Positions 37,176-47,452 of a DNA stretch of 64,000 bases are shown here, in pieces. Origin of the DNA: Cardinalis cardinalis (taxonomy: Eukaryota > Chordata > Aves > Passeriformes > Cardinalidae); assembly GCA_014549065.1 (NCBI GenBank), contig JACDOX010000226.1, positions 1,002,288 through 1,066,287 of the forward strand, written 5' to 3'. The notes under the pieces were generated by a model that did not search any database, had not been told where the DNA came from, and saw only the letters and a program-made list of their open reading frames with translations. Numbering within the stretch: position 1 is the first letter of the stretch; each line of letters starts with the position of its first letter. A program made the translations under genes and the position numbers.

Positions 37176-37845
37176 GGTACACGATGAAACTTGGGTAAAA
37201 CAGGAGTTTTAGCTGCTCAGTGAACCCAGAGGGGGAATTGTGGGAACCCATAAAGTCAGAGGGTTTTGGGAAAGCTGCAAAAGGCAGCCTCAGAGACAGC
37301 AGAACTGTGATTAGAGCTAAGCAGCAGCCATGAGATTGGTCAGCAGAAAAATTATGTGAAAAGTAGAAAAGTAAGGACAAATAGAACAATGTATTAAGGC
37401 TAGTCTAGACTAACTCCCTAAGCTGCAGAAAAGTTTATCTAGTGAGATATTAGGGAGTTCTAAGCTTAATAATGGAGCTCTGTGCATTGTGTTTTAAGGC
37501 TCACACACAGGTATTGTATTCAAAATAAGCAAGCATTTTTTAACCAAAGGTACCTGTGCTTATAGTGGTTGGATGGAACTACTGTCAATGTGCTTTTGCT
37601 TTGTGTGATTGGTCCAAAAACTTATAAAGTGAGTTGTAACATTAAGTTCTTAGTCTGCTGCCTGGGATGTGAGCTGGTGGCATCTTCCCATTGTCATAAC
37701 CATGTAATGAGACTGATGCTGGAAAATAAAACAGCTCAAGGCACGTTCCAGCAGTCCTGTCCTGTTTGTGATTTGTACACAGACTCCAGCCAGCAATAGG
37801 TACATGATGGAACCTGGGTAAAACAGGAGTTTTACCTGCTCAGTG
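37176..37845 (+). mobile_element. LTR-like block flanked by 47-bp direct repeats
   Basis: A 47-bp segment at 37176-37222 recurs at 37799-37845 with four mismatches. Weaker similarity continues beyond both (37260-37280 against 37846-37866). Between them lie a TATAAA (37623-37628), a nearby inverted CCAAT, and AATAAA (37725-37730) followed about 70 bases later by CAGCAATA, an LTR promoter and terminator layout. The repeats are too long for a target duplication. They may be leader sequence on both sides of an LTR left by recombination. Not identified to family. Confidence 0.5.
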
Positions 37846-40800
37846 CTTTGGGAACAGCTAAAAAGGATAGGATTAGTGGGGAAATATTCCNTGCAGGGAA
37901 ATGCACTCGAGGTCTCAGAGAGTCAGAAGGTGGCAGCAATGACACTGACATCCCTCTGTTGTGCTTTGCCTTGACAATAACTTACAGCTGGCACTGCAAG
38001 AATTGCAAACTTTGGATAATGGTGAAGAGCTCAGAGGGATCTTAAAAATATTGAATAAAAATAAAAGGTTGGCTAAGCAATCTGTCTGTGCCCAGCCTGT
38101 CCCCTCATGGAACAGCACAGTGCATACTCTGCACCAGCTATTCCTGCTGCTCAGAAAATCCTCTCTGCTCCCTCCAAGGCCTGCTGTGGATCTGCAGTGC
38201 TGCTGGCCCGAGCTCCCTTTAGGCTGGCTCTGATTTCTCTGTCCCTGCCATCTCAGGCTGCACATGAGAGCTTTCCCCACTGTGCACAATCAGGTGTTTT
38301 CCAGAGGGAATATCCCCTCTCCCAGGACAGGTTCCACCCACCCTGAGCCTGCAGCCAGCACAGGGAGCCAGGTGCTGCCCCTTCTGCTCTGCAGCCAGCT
38401 GTACGAAACCTTGTGTGTCACAGCTGTCTCTGGAGTTTCATTAATTGTGATCCATAAATTCAGCTACACCCATGGAAAGCTGTGCTTTCTTTTAGAAAGA
38501 TGTTTAACAGGGTCCTCTGACTCTTATTCTGTTATATGGGAAGATAAAGTTTAAATTCAAGACTTGCTGCTAATGAAGAGCAACTGCTGGGCTGTTTGAC
38601 ATTTCCAGACTGTTTTGATGTTGCCTCCTTGCTGTACCTTTCTATTTACATGTGTCTGCCTATGGTATTAATAGATTGCTTTTCCATGATCCAGCATTGT
38701 TAAAATAAACTGCTGGATCCAGGGCCTTTTAGCATTTCCCAGAAGGTGTCATTGTGCTCATGTCGAAAGGTGAACTTGTATTTCTGAATAATTGATGGCT
38801 GGTAGTTAATTTCTTTATCTTCAGAAAGGAAGAAACTTATTAATGAGGATAATGCATGAGAGATCAATGCCAATGTGTGTGACATCGATTAATGATTTCA
38901 ACTTGTAACCAGGTTGGAAAAAGCAGCTGGGCTCTGTATTTGAGCACATAATTATCTGTAATTGTGCTGATTACTTGGTNGGAGTGGGAAAACAGATAAG
39001 GCACCACTTACAGGCTACAGAGAACTGGGCAGAGGTCTTCTCCCTGGTACTCACTGAGCTGGCTTATCATTAACTCCTCAGTGGGGAAGTTTGTGCACAG
39101 ATGTGGTGTGGNTTTATTCTTCCTGTGGTGATGGCATGCCTGGATGTGCACATACATATCTATAAAAAAGGATCAATCTGTACAAAGAAGTGAAGCCAGT
39201 GCTGGAAGAAACAGTTTTGTTTCTAATAATAAAAAATTGTAATCAGGAAGGCAGATGGTGAAGTTGCAAATGGTATCAGGAGAATGACCTGAGGTGTTAA
39301 GTTTCCTTTCTTTAATAGCATGACAACAAAAGCTCAACAGATCATCTTCTAGACCCAAACTTTCAGTGCATANTATAAGGAAGTGGAAACTTTTAATCTA
39401 CCCATTGAAGTTTACCTAAAGCTTTCACCCATCAATCCTGTTTTTAACCAGGATGCTGCCTAATAGGCAGCTCTGTAATGAAAGCTGTAAGTTGTGTGAG
39501 TATTTATTTGTAAGTACATATTTACTGCTTGCTTCAGGGGAGAAAAAAGAGTTTGCTGTGTTGAGCTGACTGATCTTGGTGTGTATTGAACTTGTCAAAG
39601 CTGAGGTTCTCTTTAAGCACCCACTGGTGNGTGGCATGAAGCTTCTCCTGTACCTCTAGGGCTCTGCCTAGAGCCAGACTTGAGTGAGAGCTGTGTTTNG
39701 GGGACCTGTGCACCCTCAAAGAATCCTGTAGAACTGCAAAAAGATGTTTTCCTCCCCTTCAAAAAAGCACATGGGCTGTGGAGTACTCATTTCCAGGCAG
39801 AGGAGCTGTGCTGTCTGGAGCAGAGGCAGCCTGGCTGTGGTCTATGAGTCAGCTTTGTGCTGGAGCTGTGAGATGCTCTACACACTGCAGGGGACTGCAG
39901 GCGTTCCTCTAACTTCTCACTCTAGCCTGGTAGTAGGATTGGATATTCACATACTAACTTTTTTGTTAAATACTTTAAAAACAGACCCATTGCTTCAGTT
40001 TTGTGAGCTGATCTTGTTTAATGTGTTTCCTTGATTAAATGCATCAGCTGTCCTAACGTGACAGTGCCTTCAGTTGTTTAGCACTTCATTTGCCCCACTA
40101 CAAATGGTACAGATTGTCCCTGGAAACCAAAGAATTACNTTTTTTTTGTCTCATCTGACCTGGTGAGGGAACAGTTTTACAGAGTCAAGAAGCCTCAAGC
40201 AACAAGCTCAAGAAAACTTCAGAGTATGTCAATGTTTTCTTTTTTAAGCCACTTGAGAGTTATTAGTAACACGAAAATCAGCTGTGGTGTTGTACACCAC
40301 GATGAGATCAGACTTAGAACTTTTCTTTACCATTTTCAGAAAATAATATCATGTAACACATACTAGCCTTGAAATGCAGGAGTCTAACAGATTCCTTTTG
40401 TAGGGGTTTTAATTCTTCGTGCCAGCTCCAAAGCCACCTATTATAAAAGCTTTTGTGTGCATTACTGCTTTGTGAACACCTGAGTTTCAGAGCACAACTT
40501 GTCCCTGTCTTGTTTGATGGTTTATGAACCAACATTATGGCTCTGTTTGAATTTCAGGAGCTCCCTTAGCTGTAAATGAGTTATACTGATGGCATGGCTC
40601 TTTATTTTTAAATTACACATTCCTTATCTGCAGCATGTTTTCTCATTTCCCTTCTCCAGCCTTACAACTTCTTTTAATAGCTGGATTTCATCCCACCACT
40701 ATATATCTAGTCCTCAAAGATGTTGTTGTTGTCTGGAAGACTATTTCAATCCTCCTGGGTTACAAATATCTATTGACTTTGCCATTAACTGAAATAATTT

Positions 40801-41609
40801 CAGACTTTGGGATTTTGTGCTTACATCTACCTAATTTTAGTTTATCCTGTTCTTGCTGCAGTCATCCTGCGTCTTATATTTTTTGTTTTCCTTTCTCACA
40901 AGACTTTCTGAGTTCAGATAATCCTTCATATGGTTTTAGCCTGATTTTAGCTCAGCCTAATGTTTGCCTTTGCACTATTTGATGTCCAAGACAGTTGTCT
41001 CTTGTCAGTTTGTCCCTAGATTCTTGCAGGCAATTGATTTCTAACCTTTCTTCTCCATCTAGATCTTTCCTCCCACTCTTCTTCACCTTGCTTATGATGC
41101 AGACTTCTTGGTTTGAAAAGCTGCCCTGTTAGAAATGTTAAGTTTGTCTCCTTTTCGCTCCCTGAGCACCTGGGACCTCAGGAAGTCACTTAGTCTGCCA
41201 ATTTTTTGTCATTCTGAACATGAATGCCAGACTTGCTCCTGTTTCTTCCCTTTTCTTTAGTTTACATGAAAACAACTTTATAGAGAGTTTGTTTTTTACA
41301 GCTGTTCTTTGCTACTGTTTTATTCACTTCTTACCAGCACTATTCCTGTGTTTTAAGACTTTCTGTTCTTATTGCNCAGGCAATTTGCACCGATCTAAGA
41401 ATTATTCCAGTGGTTTCTATGTCTACTGTGCAGGCTGGATCATTTCTGCTGCCTAGCAGATTATTTNGTGAGGTTTTCTTCTTGTTGTTCTGTGCTCTCC
41501 CTTCATCTACAATTGCACTGGTTTGTGATTGTCCTTGTGCTGAATGAAGGTAGAGGCATGCCTTAATTCCTGAAGTGATGCTGACACCTAAAGAGAGGGT
41601 CACACATCA
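37846..41609. other. No gene seen
   Basis: Non-coding AT-rich sequence. The stretch at about 40580-41470 is T/C-rich with long unbroken frames on the plus strand, but these lack any domain or splice context. Confidence 0.5.
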
Positions 41610-41800
41610 TTCATTGGAGGCGTTTTAGGGCTGGGCATAGGATTTGGTTCCCAGGGAAGCTGTGGCTGCCCCTGNATCCCTGGAAGTGTCTGAGGCCAGG
41701 CTTGGAGCANCCTGGGACAGTGNAAGGTGTCCCTGCCCATGGCAGGGGTGGCACTGGGTGATCTGTAAGGTCCTTCCAACACAAACCTTTCTCTGTTGAG
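41610..41800 (+). mobile_element. CR1 LINE 3' end
   Basis: Sense CR1 3' terminus: CAGGGAAGCTGTGGCTGCCC, GGCTTGGAGCANCCTGGGAC, TGTCCCTGCCCATGGCAGGG and a degenerate GGTCCTTCCAACACAAACC. Three Ns lie within it. Confidence 0.88.
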
Positions 41801-41947
41801 ATACAGGGACCTCTCAAGCTCATTTCTGGCTCAGGCTGTGAACAGCTGTGGGNGAGTATTTGCTGCATAGCAAGCTGATCCTTCTCTGTTGGCTCCCAGG
41901 GAGGTGCTCTTGCAGTCAAGGACTGCAATGTGCAATTCTTCAGTGGT

Positions 41948-42135
41948 TACTCCAGAACCATAGGATAGTTCGGGTTGGAAAATACCTTTAAGATCATTGA
42001 CCCAGCAGTGCCAAGCCCGCCACCAACCCATGCCCCAAGTGCTACATCCACCTGCCTTTTAAATCTCCCCAAGCCAACCTCTTCCAGTGCTTGACCACTC
42101 TTTCAGTGAAGAAATTTCTGATTATCCCACCGGGC
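41948..42135 (-). mobile_element. CR1 LINE fragment, minus strand
   Basis: Antisense CR1: ATAGGATAGTTCGGGTTGGA, then AGATCATTGACCCAGCAGTG, GCCAACCTCTTCCAGTGC and TCAGTGAAGAAATTTCTG. It lies just upstream of the solo LTR at 42179. Confidence 0.85.
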
Positions 42136-42178
42136 TGAGTCTTGAGGACATCCCAGCCCCTAACAAACTTCCATACTC

Positions 42179-42528
42179 TGTGGGATTCACATTCTCTGAA
42201 CCTGAGAGAAGCAGAGAAGACAATTTTTATCTCATTCGCTGTGCCTGTGTTGTGCCAAAGTAGAATGCAATGTGGAGATTGTTTACCCAGAGTGATGGTG
42301 TTTTGTTTTCTTGGCCTGTCNGGGCCAGGTGTGTCTNTGTGTGTCGGGACTGCCGGCTGACAGTCAGGAGAAGCTGTGCAGTTGAGTTGGGTGCTTGTGC
42401 AGATTCAGTTCAGATGTCATGTAATATAGTGCAATATAATATAGTATACTAAAGTAATTAATTAGCCTTCTGGTATCAATGGCGTCAGATGCATCATTCC
42501 TCCCAGACGTCGGGCAAAAATATCACCG
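42179..42528 (+). mobile_element. Solo LTR, ERVK-like subfamily B, internally deleted
   Basis: It starts TGTGGGATTCACATTCTCTG and ends near AAATATCACCG. ATACTC duplications flank it (42173-42178 and 42529-42534), and the match may extend to 7 of 8 bases, so the 3' boundary is uncertain by about 2 bp. At 350 bp it lacks part of the CCAAT-containing segment seen in relatives. It sits about 1.65 kb upstream of the predicted start codon, in the same orientation as the gene. Confidence 0.85.
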
Positions 42529-42589
42529 ATACTCCTCCCGTAATTCTAAGTCTCCGGCGCTCTCGCAGTATTGAAAATGAATCGCCAGG

Positions 42590-42985
42590 CGCTTGTTTTA
42601 AACACACAGCGGTGGCTGGGAGGGGGAGCGCTGCCCGTGCCCGGGGCAGCCCCGGGAGCGCCGCAGCCGCCGCCGGTCCAACACCGCCCCCTTCGGGCCC
42701 GGCAGCGCCGGAGCCAGCAGCGGGGCCGGGCGGGAGCGCCGGGAAGGGAGCGGGGCCGGGCAGGACCACGGGGAAAGGGAGCGGGAACAGCGGGGCCAGG
42801 CAGGAACAGCCAGCCGGAGGGAGCGGGGCCGGGCGGGAGCAGCGGGAAGGGAGCGGGGCCCGGCTGCCGCCGGCAGTGCCAGCCCGCCCCGCTGCCATCC
42901 CCGCTGCCATCCCCGCTGCCATCCCCGCTGCCATCCCCGCTGCCATCCCCGCTGCCATCCCCGCCCAGGGCTGGCCGCACAGGTG
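42590..42985. repeat. GC-rich minisatellite block upstream of the promoter
   Basis: This block is CpG-dense and repetitive. Between about 42718 and 42862 a unit of roughly 25-40 bases recurs around a core like GGGAGCGGGGCCGGGCGGGA, with variation in the spacer. It is followed by a clean 12-bp array. Open frames across it translate to low-complexity Ala/Pro/Gly proteins and are not credible genes. It may extend the CpG island upstream or be an independent GC-rich minisatellite. Confidence 0.75.
42891..42962. repeat. 12-bp tandem repeat, six perfect copies
   Basis: The unit GCTGCCATCCCC occurs six times without mismatch (starts at 42891, 42903, 42915, 42927, 42939 and 42951). Perfect copies suggest recent or ongoing length variation. 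It lies about 0.86 kb upstream of the predicted start codon. Confidence 0.95.
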
Positions 42986-43755
42986 CTCTGTCCGGGTGGT
43001 CACTGCTCTCCTTTTCCTGTGCGAATCCAGCCCAGGTGCCTGATCCAGACTGATCTATTCAGGGCCTCGGGTTTCCTCCCCCCCCACCTTAGCGTTTTGN
43101 GTCAAGAAGTTACCTGTGGACAGCAATTCTTAGAATTGCACCCGGAATGGTCTCCCTGCCTGTGCCTAAGCCCTAGGAGTGCCCAGGGCGCGGTATGCCT
43201 CGCTGTTCAGCAGTGAACTCCCAAAAGTAAAGTGAATAAGGATGGAAATGACTATTTTCGGCTGTAGGTGCCCGTGAGCTTGCTCGTAGCAGCCGCCCCA
43301 TCAAACAGCAGGGCTCGGGGCGGGGGGGGGGGATTCTGTCTCCTCCTTGGCTCCAGCAGAGGGTCGCTCTCTGCATCCCATCCCATCCCCGCGCCGCTCC
43401 CGGCCCCAATCCCACCCCCAATCCCAGCCCTCCGTTTAACGCCAGCCCCTCGCTGCCAGGGCAGTGGCAGCAAACCTGCCTGCGCCGCGCGATGCTGCGC
43501 TCCAGCCGCTACCGCGGGGCGCTGTGCGGGCGCGCAGCCGGCCTTCAGTAGGCACCGAGCACCCCCGAACCCGCGCTCCGCTTGGCTGCGAGCGGCTCCC
43601 CCGGGGGAGGCGGCCGGGGGAGGGCAGCGGGGCCGGCTCTGCGCGGGCGCGGCCGGCGCTGGGCTCGGCTCGGGGGGCACCTCCCGCCCTCCCGCCGCCG
43701 CTCCGAGCAGCTCCGCGGCTCCGGCTGCCGGGGCCGCCGCCGCGCACGGCCACCA

Positions 43756-43812
43756 ATGCGGGGGATAGCGGCGGGCACGCAGCGGCTCCGCGGCAGCGCG
43801 GAGGGCAGGTGA
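43756..43812 (+). other. Upstream ORF in the presumed 5' leader
   Basis: An ATG at 43756 opens 18 codons ending in TGA at 43810-43812, 13 bases before the main ATG at 43826 and in a different frame. The peptide begins MRGIAAG and is Arg/Gly-rich. Its start context is weaker (C at -3, C at +4) than that of the main ATG, so leaky scanning or reinitiation would be expected if the leader includes it. A second small upstream ORF is at 43492-43551 (19 codons plus stop). Both matter only if transcription starts upstream of them, which is not known. Confidence 0.4.
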
Positions 43813-43825
43813 ACTCCGGGGAAGG

Positions 43826-43895
43826 ATGACCGGCGTGGCCGCGATCGTCTTTTTCCTGCAGCTCTTACCCAGGGCGGACGGACAGGTTTTCCCAG
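43826..43895 (+). CDS. First coding exon of an unidentified secreted or type I membrane protein (partial)
   Basis: The ATG at 43826 lies in the CpG island in an acceptable Kozak context (A at -3). It opens 23 codons plus one base, ending at 43895 just before a near-consensus donor (CAG|gtgagtg). The encoded residues begin MTGV, continue with a hydrophobic core (VAAIVFFLQLL) and end PRADG-QVFP. This is the shape of a signal peptide, with a plausible cleavage after ADG. An exon that short, starting at a signal peptide and ending in phase 1, is typical of extracellular or single-pass membrane proteins with a long first intron. No further exon is evident downstream to 64000. I do not recognise the gene, so its function is unknown. 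Exon and signal peptide are inference from sequence; no transcript was available. Confidence 0.6.
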
Positions 43896-45599
43896 GTGAG
43901 TGATGCCCGCCCGGCCGGTGCCCCGCTCCTGCGTCCCTCGGGCGGCTCTCCCGGCAGCCCGAACTCTGCGCCTCGTCCGTGCCTCCGGCCCCGCGGCCTC
44001 GCAGGGAGCTCCCGGTGCCATCCGGGGGATGGAGGCGCCTCGGAAGGCGCTGGCCGGCGGCAGCGAGCAGCCTCGGTACCCGCGGAGGCGCCGGGGATGG
44101 GATGCGAGGGGCTCTGCCCGGCCGTGCGGGGGTCCCGCCGGGGCTGGGGCCGGGAGGGACTCGCTCCTGCCAAAGTTGCGTGTGGCAAGAGGTGACAGCA
44201 TCGTCTTTATGACAGCATCGCCTTTATTCTGGGACTCGCGACACGCGAGGCGTTTTTTGGTGGTTTGCGAGCCCCAGGCAGGAGTTGGCTCCTGCGGGAT
44301 GTGGAGCGCGGGGGGAGCCGCTGCCTTTCCCCTCCGGTCAGGGAAGGGGTCTGGGCTTGCTCTGGGAAGTTTAGTGGCAGCTGTTTCAGCNCTTGCATGT
44401 CACCGCTCCAGGAACTTTCTCGGGGGGCTCCTTCCCAATTGTCACTTTGTCTGTCGCTGATGTTTAGGAGTACTTTGCTCCCTGGCATGTGTACAGTAAT
44501 AGTAGCCGGCTATTTTCCCACTNCTACGAGTTCCTTTAGGCATAGTTTGAATTACTTGAAGATGACAGGTGCTTATAGAGCTGGCTTTCTCCTCCTGTGC
44601 TATTTTGTAGGTAATCCAAAGCTACATGGGTGTTGTTTGTCTCCTNGATCTTGAAATACATTAATTTTCTCACTGCAGTTTGTGCTCATGCTAAAAGATA
44701 AGNAGTTATAGCTTTCTTCTCTCTTGACTTAGGAAAAAAAAAGTATTTTAAAACTACCTGTATGTTTAAGACGAGTAAAATTTCCCTGTGTTGTGTCGCT
44801 TAACACAGGGATACATCTCATTGACTTGGGCGTGCTGGAGGCACGAAACTAAGTGGAGTTCATCTCAAACACAAGAAGGTTTTTGTGACTCGAAGCAGCA
44901 GCTCGCATGACTCTGTCTCGCTGTTTTAAAGCAGCAGTGGCGTGTCGGGGATGCTGAGCACCGTGCCCACCCTGCCCCGAACCCCTGGGCTCAGAACGGG
45001 GCTGCCTGGAGGTGTTGTCACCAACCCGGCTGCCTTTGACACCACCAGGATCGTGTTTACATTGCTAGGCAACTGCNCAAGGCGCAGATTTATTAGAGAG
45101 GCTGGGAAATCTAACCTAGTTAAATAACTGCTTCCTTGAGTAAGCAATATGTGGAGCTATTTATCTCCCCCCTCCCTTCTTTTCTCTCCCTTCCAACTGT
45201 TTTTGTGTTCTTGACACTTGTNATATCAATTGTGATTAGNTCCCGGGCTTTTGATGAATCATTTAGCCAGATGCTTGGAAAGAAGAGTGTTCTGGGAAAA
45301 TAGCAAAGTTTTAAGGGGGCAGAAGACACTTTGTATTTGAGGGAGATAATGTAATATGAGCTAAACGCATGAAAATTGCACATATTTCCATTATTTTTAG
45401 GAAAGCCACGACATATTTGAATTATCAGTTCAGTGGAAATAGTAACTGTGAGGGTTTTTTAAAAAATNATTAGAATCCCCTTCTCCCTCCTGTTTGAGTG
45501 TGCATCCCACCATCCAAAGTAAGAGGCACTGATTTTAATAACTGTTTCCTGAGCTGCTTGTAGTACTGAAATGAGGAGAAAGCTTTCTATCTTAAAATA

Positions 45600-47450
45600 A
45601 ATATCTGCTGTGAAGTGTACCGGTCTGGACTGTGCCCCTGTAGCTGATTTCTAAAACTTTTTTTGAGTGGTAAAAAGCAAAATTTTGCAGGTGCACTTTG
45701 TCCCTGAGAATTCCGTGAAGTTTGGAGTGGCTCCAGTTAATGCCATCGGTGTCTTTNCACGTCTTCCATCAGGTGGTGCTCTCTCCATAACTTTTAGGAT
45801 GCAAATACCTCCCGTCTCCGATTATTTTTCAAAGACTACTGCGTTTATACAGCAGCCTTTTGTTAAACATCGCGAAAAATCACTGTGCAAGTGGTTGGCT
45901 GTTATATTTTCTTGGTGAACTTATTTTCTTAAGTGATCGCTAGACTAGGAAATAGGAAAGGCACAAGTCAAGAGGAAACGTACTCAGTTCCTACCCGATT
46001 TGCACAGCTGCTGCTGCTTTGTGTTATTCCCAACGTAAAATTAGGAATACTACAAGGAGACAGCAGAATGCNCATGGTTCCTCCTTGGAATACCTCGTTT
46101 CATCCTGAGGGAGCTGGCTACCACTCATTTCTTTATGTAATTTCTCCATCACTCTATTTATAACTCTTCTCCCCAGCAATTACTTCCCCTTCCCTGCAGT
46201 CTCTGTATTTATTTGTAACTCAACATATGCTTTTCGAGGTTCTAAACTTTTTGTCAGCTCTCGGGTCAGCTGCTAATTTAAATGCTTTACTTTCCCGTGC
46301 CAGACACAGAAGGAGCACCAGGTAATGATAGCGGTACCCAGTTCTTTCAGGATTTTGGAGCAGCATTACTTACAGNGAAGTTCTCCTGAAAGTCCGTGTG
46401 TGGTTTTTCTCCCACCAGAACATGTGGGGTATTCCTGCAGTTGCGGCACACTTTGCTATTGCCTGTTTTGTGAGGATTTTTAACACAACAGGGGGATAAA
46501 TAGAGAGATTAAAGTCATTTGCAGCTGTGAAAAAGCATCCGGTGGGGAAAGTAGGACAGGAGGTTTGCATGGGGGCTGTTGACCTGAGCACGAGATTATT
46601 TAGCACTTGTTTTTCTTCTGATGGCAGTGCTTAATTTAATTTTCCCCCTGTCCTGCTCCTTGCTTTGCTGGCAGAGCTCGAACGCTCCCAAGGGCTGCCG
46701 CTACATCGCGAACTTGCGGCGGCTGAGAGTTCATTACACAGGGCTCGTCCAGCCAGGAGAGAAGATGAAAAGGGAGCAGACTGCAAGGAAATTTTTTGGG
46801 GGAAGCCTTAATTTAGTAGGAGTTCATTTGCTCAGGTTTTGCTGTCAGTAAATTGGCGGTGAAAAACGGGCCTTTCTGAGCGAGCTGCTCTGTGTGGCAG
46901 TTGTTAACAATGCAGCCATTTAACTCAATAATCACTTTTCTCTCCCTCTGGGGAGCTGTTAGCGCCACAATTCCACTTTATTTTTATCCCCGGCTGGCTC
47001 GATTTGTTTTCTAATACATAAACAATTAATCCTTAGAAGGTGATGTTGTGAAACTGCCTCTTTCGACAGCGGCAACGAAAGGTCACTGTGTGTATAAAGG
47101 CGTTTGTGAATCTCTGAGGGATAATCCTTCTCTTTTACAAATGCAGAGCCCTTTTTAACCATCCGCCCTCCCGCAAGTCCCAGAGCTCTGCTTCTCTTGT
47201 CTAATTGTACTTTTAAAGTCTGTTATGCTCTGCGTGCAGGCCCACGTGCTCCAGTTTTCATTAATATTGTGGGAATGATTTGGGGCACTTACTGTAGAAT
47301 ATTAAAGTATATTTTTTTTTCAGGAGGCACCATCATCTGTTGCCATGGAAACCCGAATAGTAGTAAAGATGTAGGTCTGAGGCTTTGAACCTCGAAAGCC
47401 ACGGACAAGGGTTGTTTCTTATAGGAACAATTACTTTTGTACATGAAATC
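45600..47450. promoter_or_regulatory. Repeat-poor, CpG-retaining intronic block; possible conserved non-coding region
   Basis: No recognisable transposon lies here. Unlike the flanks it keeps scattered CpGs (for example near 45750-45870, 46680-46720, 46970-47090 and 47340-47405). Such sequence inside a long first intron next to a CpG-island promoter is often enhancer-like. An open frame at 46621-46851 has no matching splice donor and is not called as an exon. No conservation data were available. Confidence 0.3.
47339..47352. promoter_or_regulatory. Candidate RFX X-box (near-palindromic)
   Basis: GTTGCCATGGAAAC fits the palindromic X-box bound by RFX-family factors (GTTNCC half-site, AT centre, inverted half-site) at all informative positions. 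It lies in a CpG-retaining, repeat-poor part of the presumed first intron, about 3.4 kb downstream of the exon. Binding is inference only; a 14-base match can occur by chance. Confidence 0.45.
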
Positions 47451-47452
47451 CA

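Larger units (their letters stand above)
43260..44200 (+). promoter_or_regulatory. CpG-island promoter of the gene starting at 43826
   Basis: GC content and CpG density jump here relative to the AT-rich flanks, and CpG dinucleotides are frequent through about 44200. There are GC-box-like tracts (for example 43313-43332, including an 11-G run at 43322-43332) and C-rich tracts near 43680-43710, and no obvious TATA box. This is the usual form of a vertebrate CpG-island promoter with dispersed starts. The putative first coding exon is inside it and transcription is expected on the + strand. The exact start site cannot be fixed from sequence. Confidence 0.75.

Noticed and set aside
40580..41470. 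Long plus-strand frames in T/C-rich sequence
   Set aside because: Overlapping frames in biased sequence, no domains, no splice sites; probably non-coding.
42489..43053. Overlapping Ala/Pro/Gly-rich frames on both strands
   Set aside because: Products of GC-rich minisatellites, open in several frames at once.
43545..44201. 218-codon Arg/Pro-rich open frame on the minus strand of the CpG island
   Set aside because: Open only because GC-rich sequence lacks stop codons; it overlaps the promoter and first exon and has no recognisable domain.
46676..46812. Possible second exon after a GCAG acceptor, open in phase with the exon at 43826
   Set aside because: The frame stays open for about 47 codons, but there is no acceptable donor before the stop and no recognisable domain.
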